Below, piece by piece: positions 36,505 to 43,974 of a stretch of 64,000 bases of DNA; the first letter of the stretch is position 1, and each line of letters begins with the position of its first letter. Both the position numbers and the translations under genes were made by a program. The stretch comes from Frateuria_A sp051900425 (lineage in GTDB: Bacteria > Pseudomonadota > Gammaproteobacteria > Xanthomonadales > Rhodanobacteraceae): the NCBI RefSeq assembly GCF_051900425.1, contig NZ_JBHZGK010000005.1:248001-312000 (forward strand), read 5' to 3'. The notes beneath the pieces are model-generated. The model was given only the letters and a program-made list of their open reading frames with translations. It was not told the DNA's origin and ran no database searches.

Positions 36505-37281
36505 ATGAGCATGACGCCGATCCTCGCCGCTTGCCTGGGCGGGGCCGCCGGTGCCGCCGCTACGGCGCTGGGCACGGTGCCGGCGCTGTTCGCCAGGAAC
36601 ATCGATCAGCGCACGCAGGACACCATGTTCGGCTTCGGCGCCGGCGTCATGCTGGCGGCCAGCGCCTTCTCGCTGGCCCTGCCCGGGATCCACGAGGCGC
36701 AGCGGCAGGGGCAGGGGCCGTGGGCCGCGGGCGCGCTGGTCGGCGTGGCGATCCTGATGGGTGCCATCGCGCTGGTGCTGCTCGAACGCGTGCTGCCGCA
36801 CGAGCACTTCATCAAGGGGCCCGAGGGGCATCCGTCCCAGCGGCTCAAGCGCGCCTGGTTGTTCGTGTTCGCCATCTGCCTGCACAACCTGCCCGAGGGC
36901 CTCGCGATCGGCGTGGGCTTCGGGCCGGGCGTGGCGCATGGCGTGGCGCTGGCCACCGGCATCGCCATCCAGGACCTGCCCGAAGGGCTGGTGGTGGCGA
37001 TCGCGCTGATGGCCGCCGGCTACGGTCGGCGCTGGGCCGTGTCGGTGGGCATGGCCTCGGGGCTGATCGAGCCGGTCGGCGCGCTGGTCGGCGCCGGCGT
37101 GGTGATCGATTACCCGATGCTGTTGCCGGTCGGGCTGGGCTTCGCGGCCGGGGCGATGCTGTTCGTGGTCAGCCACGAGATCATCCCCGAATCGCACCGG
37201 CAGGGGCACGAGCACTTCGCCACCGGCGGGTTGATGGTCGGCTTCGTGCTCATGATGCTCCTCGATACCGCCTTCGGCTGA
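36505..37281 (+). CDS. ZIP-family divalent metal transporter
   Basis: A 258-aa membrane protein with about eight helices and the ZIP metal-binding motifs HNLPEGLAIG (helix 4) and QDLPEGLVVA (helix 5), and a His-containing loop (HEHFIKGPEGH). ZIP proteins bring zinc, iron or manganese into the cytoplasm. It lies next to the manganese catalase gene in convergent orientation, so manganese is a plausible but unproven substrate. Confidence 0.9.
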   Translation: MSMTPILAACLGGAAGAAATALGTVPALFARNIDQRTQDTMFGFGAGVMLAASAFSLALPGIHEAQRQGQGPWAAGALVGVAILMGAIALVLLERVLPHEHFIKGPEGHPSQRLKRAWLFVFAICLHNLPEGLAIGVGFGPGVAHGVALATGIAIQDLPEGLVVAIALMAAGYGRRWAVSVGMASGLIEPVGALVGAGVVIDYPMLLPVGLGFAAGAMLFVVSHEIIPESHRQGHEHFATGGLMVGFVLMMLLDTAFG

Positions 37282-37286
37282 GCGCA

Positions 37287-37394
37287 ACCGCAGGGCGGGC
37301 TTCCGCCCGCCCCGTGACGAGTGCCGGAGCCGCAGGTGGGTTCGAGCCCGCCGCTTCGGCGAGGGCAGGGTGGGCCGAAGCCCACCCTGCGGTT
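37287..37394. repeat. Family B palindromic repeat cluster
   Basis: Three nested hairpins (GGGCGGGCTTCCGCCCGCCC; GGTGGGTTCGAGCCCGCC; CAGGGTGGGCCGAAGCCCACCCTG, given by their arms) fill the gap between the convergent ZIP and Mn-catalase genes and could end both transcripts. Confidence 0.75.
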
Positions 37395-37399
37395 CCGGC

Positions 37400-38296
37400 T
37401 TAGTGCCGGGTGCCGGGCGCCTGGCCGCCGTTGCGCCCCAGGTCGGCGCCGGTCTCCGGGTTGATCGACGGGTTGGAGCGCGTGCGCTGGGCCATCTGCG
37501 TCAGCACCGAACGCTGCTGGTCGGTCATGCCCACCTCCGGCAGGCCGCTGCCGCCGTCCATCGCCAGCATCTTTTCGCGGTCGCTGACGAACTGGAAGTT
37601 CTCGTCACTGTTCCATGGCCCGCGCATGTCGCCTTCGCCCTGCGAGGTGTTGACGTACATATTGGCGAACTCCGGCTTGCCTGGCAGCTTGCCCGGCGGG
37701 AAGTTCGGCTGGATCGCGTACAGCGCCTTCTCGAACGACTGCTGGTGGGCGATCTCGCGGGTCATCAGGAAGCCCAGCGCGTCGCGTACGCCGGGGTCGG
37801 CGGTGACGTTGATCAGGCGCTCGTAGACGATCTTCGCGCGTGCCTCGGCGGCGATGTTCGAGCGCAGGTCGGCGGTCGGCTCGCCGATCGAGTCGATGTA
37901 GCCGGCCGTCCACAGCTGCCCGCCGGAATTGGTCAGTGCGGGGCCACCGCCATAGAGCACCTGGGTCACGTGCGAATCGTTGCCGGCGCCCTGCAGCTCG
38001 CGGAACATCTGCGCCTGTTCCTCGGCGCCTTCGGCGAGCTTGCCCTTGGCACCCTTGTTGAGCATGCCGACGATGGTGCCGATCACTTCGAGGTGGCTGA
38101 GTTCCTCCGTGGCGATGTCCAGCAGCATGTCCTTGCGGCCGGCGTCGTCCTCGGCCAGCGCCTGGGTGAAGTAGCGCATCGCCGCGGCGAGCTCGCCCTG
38201 CGGGCCGCCGAACTGTTCGAGCATGAGGTTGGCGAGGGCCGGATTGCATTCGGAAACCCGTACCGTGTACTGCAGGCGTTTGTTGTGAGCGAACAT
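37400..38296 (-). CDS. Manganese (non-haem) catalase
   Basis: A 298-aa dimanganese catalase that decomposes hydrogen peroxide. The four-helix ferritin-like core carries likely ligands Glu35 (GELAAAM), Glu65 and His68 (ATEELSHLE), Glu151 (AAEARAKIVYERL) and His184 (REIAHQQSF). The C-terminal tail is Gln/Pro/Gly-rich and ends GQAPGTRH. The ATG at 38296 opens MFAHNKRLQYTV. It precedes a long non-coding gap and neighbours a stress-type cluster. Confidence 0.93.
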   Translation of the reverse strand: MFAHNKRLQYTVRVSECNPALANLMLEQFGGPQGELAAAMRYFTQALAEDDAGRKDMLLDIATEELSHLEVIGTIVGMLNKGAKGKLAEGAEEQAQMFRELQGAGNDSHVTQVLYGGGPALTNSGGQLWTAGYIDSIGEPTADLRSNIAAEARAKIVYERLINVTADPGVRDALGFLMTREIAHQQSFEKALYAIQPNFPPGKLPGKPEFANMYVNTSQGEGDMRGPWNSDENFQFVSDREKMLAMDGGSGLPEVGMTDQQRSVLTQMAQRTRSNPSINPETGADLGRNGGQAPGTRH

Positions 38297-38910
38297 GATG
38301 GGTCCTTGTCGTCTGCGAAAGGGAGACGACCGGCACGGAGCACCGGCCGCGAGGGTTCCCGGAGGCGGCAAGAACCGTGCCCCTGCCGGGGGCGCGGTTT
38401 GCGAAGGTCCTGCGCACGCAAGGGGGCAAGTTTTGCGTTCCGCTGCAAGATTTGCAGCGGTTGGGGTCGCAGCAACGCGAGGCGCGGCCAGCGCCGCTGC
38501 CGCCCACCGACCGGCACCACGTACCGAAGCCGGTCTGCGGACCCGCTCCGTTCGCGCGGGACGATGGCTGAGCCCACGGGCATCGGCGGCAACCTTGCAA
38601 GCGGTGCCCGGGACGGGCAAGTCGATCGCGCACGGCTCCACGGGGCCCGGTCGTGCGGGTCGCCTACGGCCCGAAGCAGCCCCGCTGGCGCCGGCGTCCG
38701 CGCGCGGACGTACCCTTTTCCGCTTCACGGCGGCAGCGCTACGCTGGCCGTTCCGCCCGCAAGGCAGAGCCCCATGCGTCCGCTGCCTGTGCGGGGGGAA
38801 CCTGCCCGCCGCATCCGCCCGGGCCGTCTATCGCGTACCTGAGAGCGCGAACGATTCCGCCGTTCCCCCGGAGCGAAGAGGAGTCGATCCCACCCCTTGA
38901 GGAGGACCCT
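38297..38910. promoter_or_regulatory. 614-base intergenic region upstream of Mn catalase and YbhB-like genes, with a perfect palindrome
   Basis: This is the longest gene-free stretch. ORFs across it are Arg/Ala/Pro-rich and unlike proteins. A perfect inverted repeat CCGCTGCAA-N3-TTGCAGCGG lies at 38440-38460 in a locally T-rich patch, about 145 bases upstream of the catalase start, and looks like an operator for a dimeric regulator. The right end has a strong GAGGAGG ribosome-binding site for the YbhB-like gene. Confidence 0.5.
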
Positions 38911-39531
38911 ATGCAACTGCGCAGCAACGACTTCCAGGACGGCCAGCCGATCCCGCCCGAGTGCGCCTTCGGCAAGCCCGGCGACCCGATCGCACTGTCC
39001 GACAACCGCAACCCGCACCTGGCCTGGCGCGACGCTCCGCCGGGCACGCGCTCGTTCGTGCTCACGTGCATCGACGGCGACGCCCCCAGCCGCGGCGACG
39101 ACGTCAACAAGCAAGGGCGCACGGTGAGTGCCGACCTGGCGCGCACCGATTTCGTGCACTGGCTGATCGCCGACATCCCGGCCGAATGCGGCGAATTCGG
39201 CAACGGCTCGTGCAGCGACGGCGTCACCCCGCATGGCAAGCGCGCGCCCACCGGACCGGCCGGCAGCCACCAGGGCGAGAACGACTACAGCGGCTGGTTC
39301 GCCTCCGATCCCGACATGGCCGGCACCTATCTCGGCTACGACGGCCCGTGCCCACCCTGGAACGACGAGCGCGTGCACCGCTATCGCTTCGAACTGCACG
39401 CGCTGGACGTCCCCAGCCTCGGCCTCTCACCCGGCTTCAGCCGCGACCAGCTGGGCCGGGCGATGGACGGCCATGTGCTGGCGAGCGCCGCACTGACCGG
39501 CACCTATGCGATCAACCCGGACGCGAAGTGA
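38911..39531 (+). CDS. YbhB/YbcL (PEBP/RKIP-like) family protein
   Basis: A 206-aa phosphatidylethanolamine-binding-protein fold. It has the conserved pocket motifs NPHLAWRDAPPGTRSF, DFVHWLIADIP and a late HRYRFELHAL strand. No signal peptide is seen, so it is cytoplasmic like YbhB. The function of this family is unsettled. The start has GAGGAGG upstream. It opens a run of co-directional envelope/stress genes. Confidence 0.9.
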   Translation: MQLRSNDFQDGQPIPPECAFGKPGDPIALSDNRNPHLAWRDAPPGTRSFVLTCIDGDAPSRGDDVNKQGRTVSADLARTDFVHWLIADIPAECGEFGNGSCSDGVTPHGKRAPTGPAGSHQGENDYSGWFASDPDMAGTYLGYDGPCPPWNDERVHRYRFELHALDVPSLGLSPGFSRDQLGRAMDGHVLASAALTGTYAINPDAK

Positions 39532-39657
39532 ACGGAGGACGCACTGGCATGCGCCTCTTCACGTGCAGATGGCAACTGCTGTGGATGAATGAGGCGCATC
39601 GGGCCTTGCAGGCCGGCCCAGGAAGGGGATCGTCTCTCAACCCATGAGGAAGCCGTC

Positions 39658-39813
39658 ATGCTGCATTACGCCATCGTCTTTCTGGTCATCGCGATCATTG
39701 CTGCGATCCTCGGTTTCGGCGGCATCGCCGGCGCGGCCGCGGGCATCGCCAAAATCCTGTTCGTCATCTTTCTGATCCTGGCGATCATCGCCTTCTTCCG
39801 CCGCGCCAGTTGA
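39658..39813 (+). CDS. DUF1328 (YtjA-like) small membrane protein
   Basis: A 51-aa protein with two hydrophobic helices rich in Ile/Ala/Gly (MLHYAIVFLVIAIIAAILGF) and the tail FFRRAS. This is the DUF1328 pattern, often found with general stress genes. The ATG at 39658 follows GAGGA by 7 bases. Function unknown. Confidence 0.85.
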   Translation: MLHYAIVFLVIAIIAAILGFGGIAGAAAGIAKILFVIFLILAIIAFFRRAS

Positions 39814-39848
39814 GCGGCGGTGTCGTCACCTTCCACCGGGAGAACGCC

Positions 39849-40295
39849 ATGAACCCGACCCAGAGCTCGTCCACCCCGCGCGACCCCGGCCTGAACCCGG
39901 CCGTGCCGAATCCGGCCATGGCCGCTTCGGACGCGACCGATCTGTCCGACACCGGCATGCCCGGCGCCCACAACCGCATCGACCAGGGTGCCGAGCGCGT
40001 CAAGCAGGCCACTTCCGATGCGGTGGCGCGTACCAAGCAGGCGGTCAACAACACGGCCGACAAGGTCGAGGCGGGCGTGCACCGCGCCACCGACAAGACC
40101 GCCAGCGCCGCGCACCGGGCCAGCGACAAGGCGGCTGACCTGAGCGAGCGTGGCCGCCAGATGCGCGACGAGACCATGGACAAGGCCGAGCTCTGGATGG
40201 AGCAGGCGCGCGAGTACGTTCGCGAGAAGCCGATGCAGTCGATTGCCATCGCGGCCGGGGCCGGCTGGCTGCTCGGCCGCATCCTGCGCCGCTGA
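39849..40295 (+). CDS. DUF883-like (YqjD/ElaB-type) tail-anchored protein
   Basis: A 148-aa protein with a disordered N-terminus (to about residue 50), a long amphipathic Ala/Lys/Glu helix region typical of DUF883, and a C-terminal glycine-zipper membrane anchor (SIAIAAGAGWLLGRILRR). In E. coli YqjD/ElaB are stress-induced inner-membrane ribosome-binding proteins. The next two genes match the yqjE/yqjK positions of that operon. The start at 39849 has GGGAG upstream. Confidence 0.83.
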   Translation: MNPTQSSSTPRDPGLNPAVPNPAMAASDATDLSDTGMPGAHNRIDQGAERVKQATSDAVARTKQAVNNTADKVEAGVHRATDKTASAAHRASDKAADLSERGRQMRDETMDKAELWMEQAREYVREKPMQSIAIAAGAGWLLGRILRR

Positions 40296-40320
40296 CGCTT
40301 CCGACCGACGAGTGCCAGGG

Positions 40321-40773
40321 ATGCCAGAGGCCGAACAAGTCACCACCGACGACGGTGCCGCCCAGGCGGCGCCGCCTTCGGGCGTGCTCGCCGAGCTGAC
40401 CGGCCTGGGCCGCGCGATCAAGGAACTGTTCGGCGCCCAACTGGAACTGCTGTCGGCCGAAGTCGGCCTCGCGCGCAGTGCGCTCTCGTGGATGTTGCTG
40501 GCCGGGCTGGCCGCCACCGTCGCCGGCGTCGGGCTGGGCCTTACCTTGCTGGCGCTGGTCGGCGTGCTGCTGGCCAAGTGGTTCGCGTCCTGGGTCTGGG
40601 CGCTGGTCGCGCTGTCCGTGCTGCAGCTGGTCTTCATGCTCGCGGCGATCCTGTTCTTCCGCCGCTGCATGCACTGGATGAGTCTCCCCGCCACGCGCAC
40701 CGAATGGGGTGCGATGATGCGCGAGACGCGGGCACGGGCCCGCCGGCGGGTGGAAGGGGAGGACGCGGCATGA
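40321..40773 (+). CDS. Phage-holin-3_6/YqjE-like membrane protein
   Basis: A 150-aa protein with an N-terminal soluble helix (LTGLGRAIKELFGAQLELLS) and two membrane helices (about 57-78 and 83-106), ending in a basic tail. This is the YqjE/holin superfamily III-like layout; it is not a phage lysis gene by context. Its stop overlaps the next start (ATGA). Confidence 0.82.
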   Translation: MPEAEQVTTDDGAAQAAPPSGVLAELTGLGRAIKELFGAQLELLSAEVGLARSALSWMLLAGLAATVAGVGLGLTLLALVGVLLAKWFASWVWALVALSVLQLVFMLAAILFFRRCMHWMSLPATRTEWGAMMRETRARARRRVEGEDAA

Positions 40774-41066
40774 GCATCTTTGGCGAGCGCGCGCGGGTAC
40801 TCGCGGCGCAGCGGCGGATGCGCGAGGCACGCCACGCGGTCACGCGTCCTGCCTCGGCGCTGCTGGCGCGCGGCGAGCGCCATCCGTTCGTGATTCTCGG
40901 CGCCGCGGCGGCGGGGGGCTTCCTGCTCGGGCACTCCCACGCCAAGCCGTTGCACCTGCCCGGCATGAGCCACCTGTTCGGGGCACTGCTGAGCGAGGCC
41001 ACGACCATCGGCGCGAGCTTCCTTGCTGCGCACACCGCCGCGCAGAACGTCACCGAGGACGCATGA
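40770..41066 (+). CDS. Small membrane-associated protein in yqjK position
   Basis: A 98-aa protein with a basic N-terminus (MSIFGERARVLAAQRRMREA), one Gly/Ala-rich hydrophobic segment (FVILGAAAAGGFLLG) and a second amphipathic stretch. It overlaps the YqjE-like gene at its start and the AI-2E-type gene at its stop, both by ATGA. Its position corresponds to yqjK in E. coli, but I cannot see clear sequence similarity. Function unknown. Confidence 0.7.
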   Translation: MSIFGERARVLAAQRRMREARHAVTRPASALLARGERHPFVILGAAAAGGFLLGHSHAKPLHLPGMSHLFGALLSEATTIGASFLAAHTAAQNVTEDA

Positions 41067-42202
41067 ACGGCTCCGATCCCGTGGTCGCGCCGGCTGCGGT
41101 CGACGCGGCGGCGACCGTGCCGCCGCCGATCGCCGGTTCGCCCCAGTTGCGCTTCGCGCGCAGCCTGCGCCGTCACCTGCTGGCGGTGCGGGTGGTACTC
41201 AACGCGCTGCTGGTGCTGGCGCTGCTCTACACCGTCACGGTCGCCCGCGTGCTGCTGATTCCGCTGGTGCTGGCCGCCTTCATCGGACTGGCGCTCAACC
41301 CGATCGTTGCTTCCGGCGCCCGCCATCGCCTGCCGCGGTGGCTGACCGCCAGCGTGCTGGTGATCGCGCTGCTGACCGGGCTGGGCGCCGGCGTCGGCGC
41401 GCTGGCGCAGCCGGCGCTGGGCTGGTTCCACGGCGCGCCGGCAGCGATTCGCAGCTTCGTGCCCAAGCTGCGCAGTGTCACCAAGCCGCTGGAAGCGGCC
41501 AACCGGGCGACCCAGACGCTGGTCGGCGGACCACTGCGCACCGCTCCGGCGCCATCCTCGACCATGGCGATATCGGCCTGGGACGTGGTCTCCACCGCGC
41601 CCAAGGTGCTGGCTGCGGTACTCACCGTGGTGCTGCTGGTGTTCTTCTTCCTGGTCTACGGCGATTCGCTGCTGCGGAGGCTGGTCGAGATTTCGCCCGG
41701 CTTCGCCTACAAGCGGCACGCGGTGGAGATCGTGCGCAGCATCCAGGTCGAGGTCTCGCGCTACCTGCTCACCGCGCTGGCGATCAATGCCACCCTCGGC
41801 GCGCTGACCACGCTGATGCTGTGGCTCTACGACATGCCCGACCCGCTGCTGTGGGGCGTGGTGGCGATGACCGCCAACTTCATTCCCTACGTCGGCGCGA
41901 TCACCACCACCATCGTGCTGGGACTGGTCGGCATGATCCACGCCCACGACATCGGGCCGGCCCTGCTGCCGGCGCTCACCTTCGCCGGCATCACCGCGGT
42001 CGAGGGCAACCTGATCACGCCGATGATCCAGGGCCACCGCATGCGGCTCTCGCCGATCGCGATCCTGATCTGGTTGCTGGTGTGGGGCTGGTTGTGGGGC
42101 ATTCCCGGCGCGCTGCTGGCGGTGCCGATGCTCACCAGCGCCAAGCTGATCACCGAGCGCGTGCGGGGGTGGGGCTGGTTCGCGGTGATGGTCCAGCGCT
42201 AG
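41063..42202 (+). CDS. AI-2E family (PerM/TqsA-like) transporter
   Basis: A 379-aa protein with about eight helices: a pair near 35-75, then a soluble linker (about 125-185), then five to six helices. The conserved region NFIPYVGAITTTIVL and GITAVEGNLITPMIQG identify the family. Members export diverse small molecules or ions; the AI-2 assignment is not implied. It is translationally coupled to the upstream small gene (ATGA) and ends the cluster. Confidence 0.9.
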   Translation: MNGSDPVVAPAAVDAAATVPPPIAGSPQLRFARSLRRHLLAVRVVLNALLVLALLYTVTVARVLLIPLVLAAFIGLALNPIVASGARHRLPRWLTASVLVIALLTGLGAGVGALAQPALGWFHGAPAAIRSFVPKLRSVTKPLEAANRATQTLVGGPLRTAPAPSSTMAISAWDVVSTAPKVLAAVLTVVLLVFFFLVYGDSLLRRLVEISPGFAYKRHAVEIVRSIQVEVSRYLLTALAINATLGALTTLMLWLYDMPDPLLWGVVAMTANFIPYVGAITTTIVLGLVGMIHAHDIGPALLPALTFAGITAVEGNLITPMIQGHRMRLSPIAILIWLLVWGWLWGIPGALLAVPMLTSAKLITERVRGWGWFAVMVQR

Positions 42203-42235
42203 CGGCGGCCACCTTTGCGGATCCGGGCGCGCGGG

Positions 42236-42350
42236 CCCATCCGTCTGTCGGTACCTTCCCCCGCGCTCGCCGGGGAAGGCCTGGGGCTGCGGCGCTTCCG
42301 ATCCCTCCCCGTTCACGGAGGGAAGCTGCCCGGAGGGCGGATGGGGAAGT
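42236..42350. repeat. Family C-type palindromic repeat
   Basis: CTTCCCCCGCGCTCGCCGGGGAAG and CCTCCCCGTTCACGGAGGGAAG hairpins, with flanks CCCATCCGTCTGTCGG and GGGCGGATGGGG, match the organisation of the 15.6-kb duplication. It lies between the convergent AI-2E and outer-membrane-factor genes. Confidence 0.75.
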
Positions 42351-42362
42351 CTTGCGACAAGC

Positions 42363-43859
42363 CTAACGCCCGCCGCCACCCGCTCGTGCAAGCCCGCCGC
42401 ACGCCTCGTCCCCACACGCCTGCCACCCACCGCCCAGTGCCTTGTACAGCGCGATCGCCTGCAGGTTGATGCCGGCCTCGGCCTCGGCCAGCTGGTCCTC
42501 CGCGGCGAGTTGCGTGCGCTGGGCGTCGAGCAGTTCCAGGTAGTCGATGGCGCCGGCGTCGTAGCGGATCTTCGCCAGCTTCGCGGCACGCGCGCTCTGG
42601 TCGGCCTGCTCGAACAGGTGCTGCACGCGCACGCGTTGCTGGTTGTAGCCGACCAGCGCGTTGTCGACGTCTTCCAGCGCGCGCAGCACGGTGCGCTGGT
42701 AGTCGGCCAGTGCACCGTCCGCGCGTGCCTCGCTCGCCTTCACGCCCGAGCGCACGCGCTGCACGTTGAGGCCCGACCAGCTGATGCTGGGTGCGATCGA
42801 CCAGGCGCGCGTGTCCGGGCTGCCGAAGTCGTTGCTGCGCCCGGCCAGGAAGCCGAGGAAGCCGCCGAGCTGAATGTGCGGGAACCACTCGGCCTTGGCC
42901 ACGCCGATGCGTGCGTTCGCCGCCGCCAGGTCACGCTCGGCGATGCGGATGTCCGGGCGCCGGCGCAGCACGTCGTCGGCGTTGCCGATCGGCAGGATGG
43001 TGTCGATCGGCGTGAAGTGCGCGGAGGAGAGGTCGACGTCCAGAGCGCCCGGCCGTTCGCCCAGCAGCACGGCAAGACGAAAGCCGTCGGCCTGGGCCCG
43101 CGTGGTGAGCACTGGCAGCGTGGCCTCGACGCCGGCCAGGCGTGCGCGGGCGCTGGCGACGTCCTGCTCGGAACCGGTGCCCAGCGCAGCGCGGCTTTCG
43201 ATCAGCTCCAGCGCCTCGCGCTGGTTGGCGATGTCGCGTTGCGCGACCTCGATGCGCAACTGCGTGCCGCGCAGGTCGAAGTAGTTGCGCGCGACCTCGG
43301 CGAACAGCGTCACCTGCGCATCCTGCAGCGAGGCGGCCGCGGCCTCGCTGTCGGCGCGCGCGGCCTCCACCTGGCGGCGCACGCCGCCGAACAGGTCCAG
43401 CTCCCAGCTGGCGTCGAAGCCGGCCTGGTAGGTGGTGGTAGTGGTGCGCTGTTCGCTGAAGCCCGGCGTCTGGCCGCGGCTGCGCGTGTAGCTGGCGCCG
43501 GCGTCGATGTCCGGCCACTGTTCCGAACGCGCGGTGCCGAGCAGGGCGCGGGATTCCTTCAGCCGGGCCAGCGCGATCTTCAGGTCCGGGGCGTTCTTCG
43601 CCGCGCGGGTGATCAGGGTGTCGAGCGTCGGGTCGTTGAACTGCTTCCACCAGTCGGCCTGGAAGTCGGCATGGGACTGGCGGGAGGTGTCCACGCCCTG
43701 CAGCGCGACGGGCTTCTCGACCGGTTGGCGGTAGTCGGGGCCGACGTTGATGCAGCCGGCGAGCAGAAGGGTGACCGTCAAAGCGAGCGCCCGCTTGGCT
43801 CCCTCTCCCCTTCGGGGAGAGGGTTGGGGTGAGGGGGCGGGGCTTGCGGAGAAGTTCAT
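42363..43859 (-). CDS. RND efflux outer-membrane lipoprotein (OprM/NodT family)
   Basis: A 498-aa outer-membrane factor with lipobox LAGC after a hydrophobic LALTVTLLLAGC, two OEP repeats (DWWKQFNDPTLDTLI ... and RRPDIRIAERDLAAANARIG), and a Gly-rich end. It forms the outer channel of the tripartite pump encoded upstream. The residues before the hydrophobic core (SPQPSPRRGEGAK) are translated from one arm of a palindromic repeat that straddles the start codon, so the signal peptide has an unusually long polar front. An alternative start nearer the core is not obvious. Confidence 0.9.
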   Translation of the reverse strand: MNFSASPAPSPQPSPRRGEGAKRALALTVTLLLAGCINVGPDYRQPVEKPVALQGVDTSRQSHADFQADWWKQFNDPTLDTLITRAAKNAPDLKIALARLKESRALLGTARSEQWPDIDAGASYTRSRGQTPGFSEQRTTTTTYQAGFDASWELDLFGGVRRQVEAARADSEAAAASLQDAQVTLFAEVARNYFDLRGTQLRIEVAQRDIANQREALELIESRAALGTGSEQDVASARARLAGVEATLPVLTTRAQADGFRLAVLLGERPGALDVDLSSAHFTPIDTILPIGNADDVLRRRPDIRIAERDLAAANARIGVAKAEWFPHIQLGGFLGFLAGRSNDFGSPDTRAWSIAPSISWSGLNVQRVRSGVKASEARADGALADYQRTVLRALEDVDNALVGYNQQRVRVQHLFEQADQSARAAKLAKIRYDAGAIDYLELLDAQRTQLAAEDQLAEAEAGINLQAIALYKALGGGWQACGDEACGGLARAGGGGR

Positions 43860-43952
43860 AAGAGCTGGCTCCGATGAGAGGCCGCCGCTAGAGCGACCCC
43901 TCACCCCAGCCCTCTCCCCCATTTTTGACAAGAGCCGGGGGAGAGGGAGCAG
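43799..43952. repeat. Family C palindromic repeat straddling the outer-membrane-factor start
   Basis: Arm CCCTCTCCCCTTCGGGGAGAGG lies inside the coding region and the opposite CCCTCACCCCAGCCCTCTCC plus GGGGGAGAGGGAG lie upstream, with the ATG (43859) between them. Similar sequence recurs at 61846. Confidence 0.82.
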
Positions 43953-43974
43953 ATATTTCGTAACTCGGGACATC

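Noticed and set aside
37336..37349. tRNA T-loop-like GGTTCGAGCCC
   Set aside because: It is part of a family B hairpin; no acceptor stem, anticodon arm or D-arm can be built around it.
38295..38900. 201-codon open frame in the catalase-YbhB gap
   Set aside because: Arg/Ala/Pro-rich with no family pattern and no ribosome-binding site of its own; judged non-coding.
40321..40773. Prophage remnant suggested by the holin-like protein
   Set aside because: No lysin, portal, terminase or integrase nearby; neighbours match the yqjD-yqjE stress operon instead.
40634..42715. 693-codon minus-strand open frame
   Set aside because: It is antisense to the YqjE-like, AI-2E and small membrane genes, which have clear families and overlapping starts.
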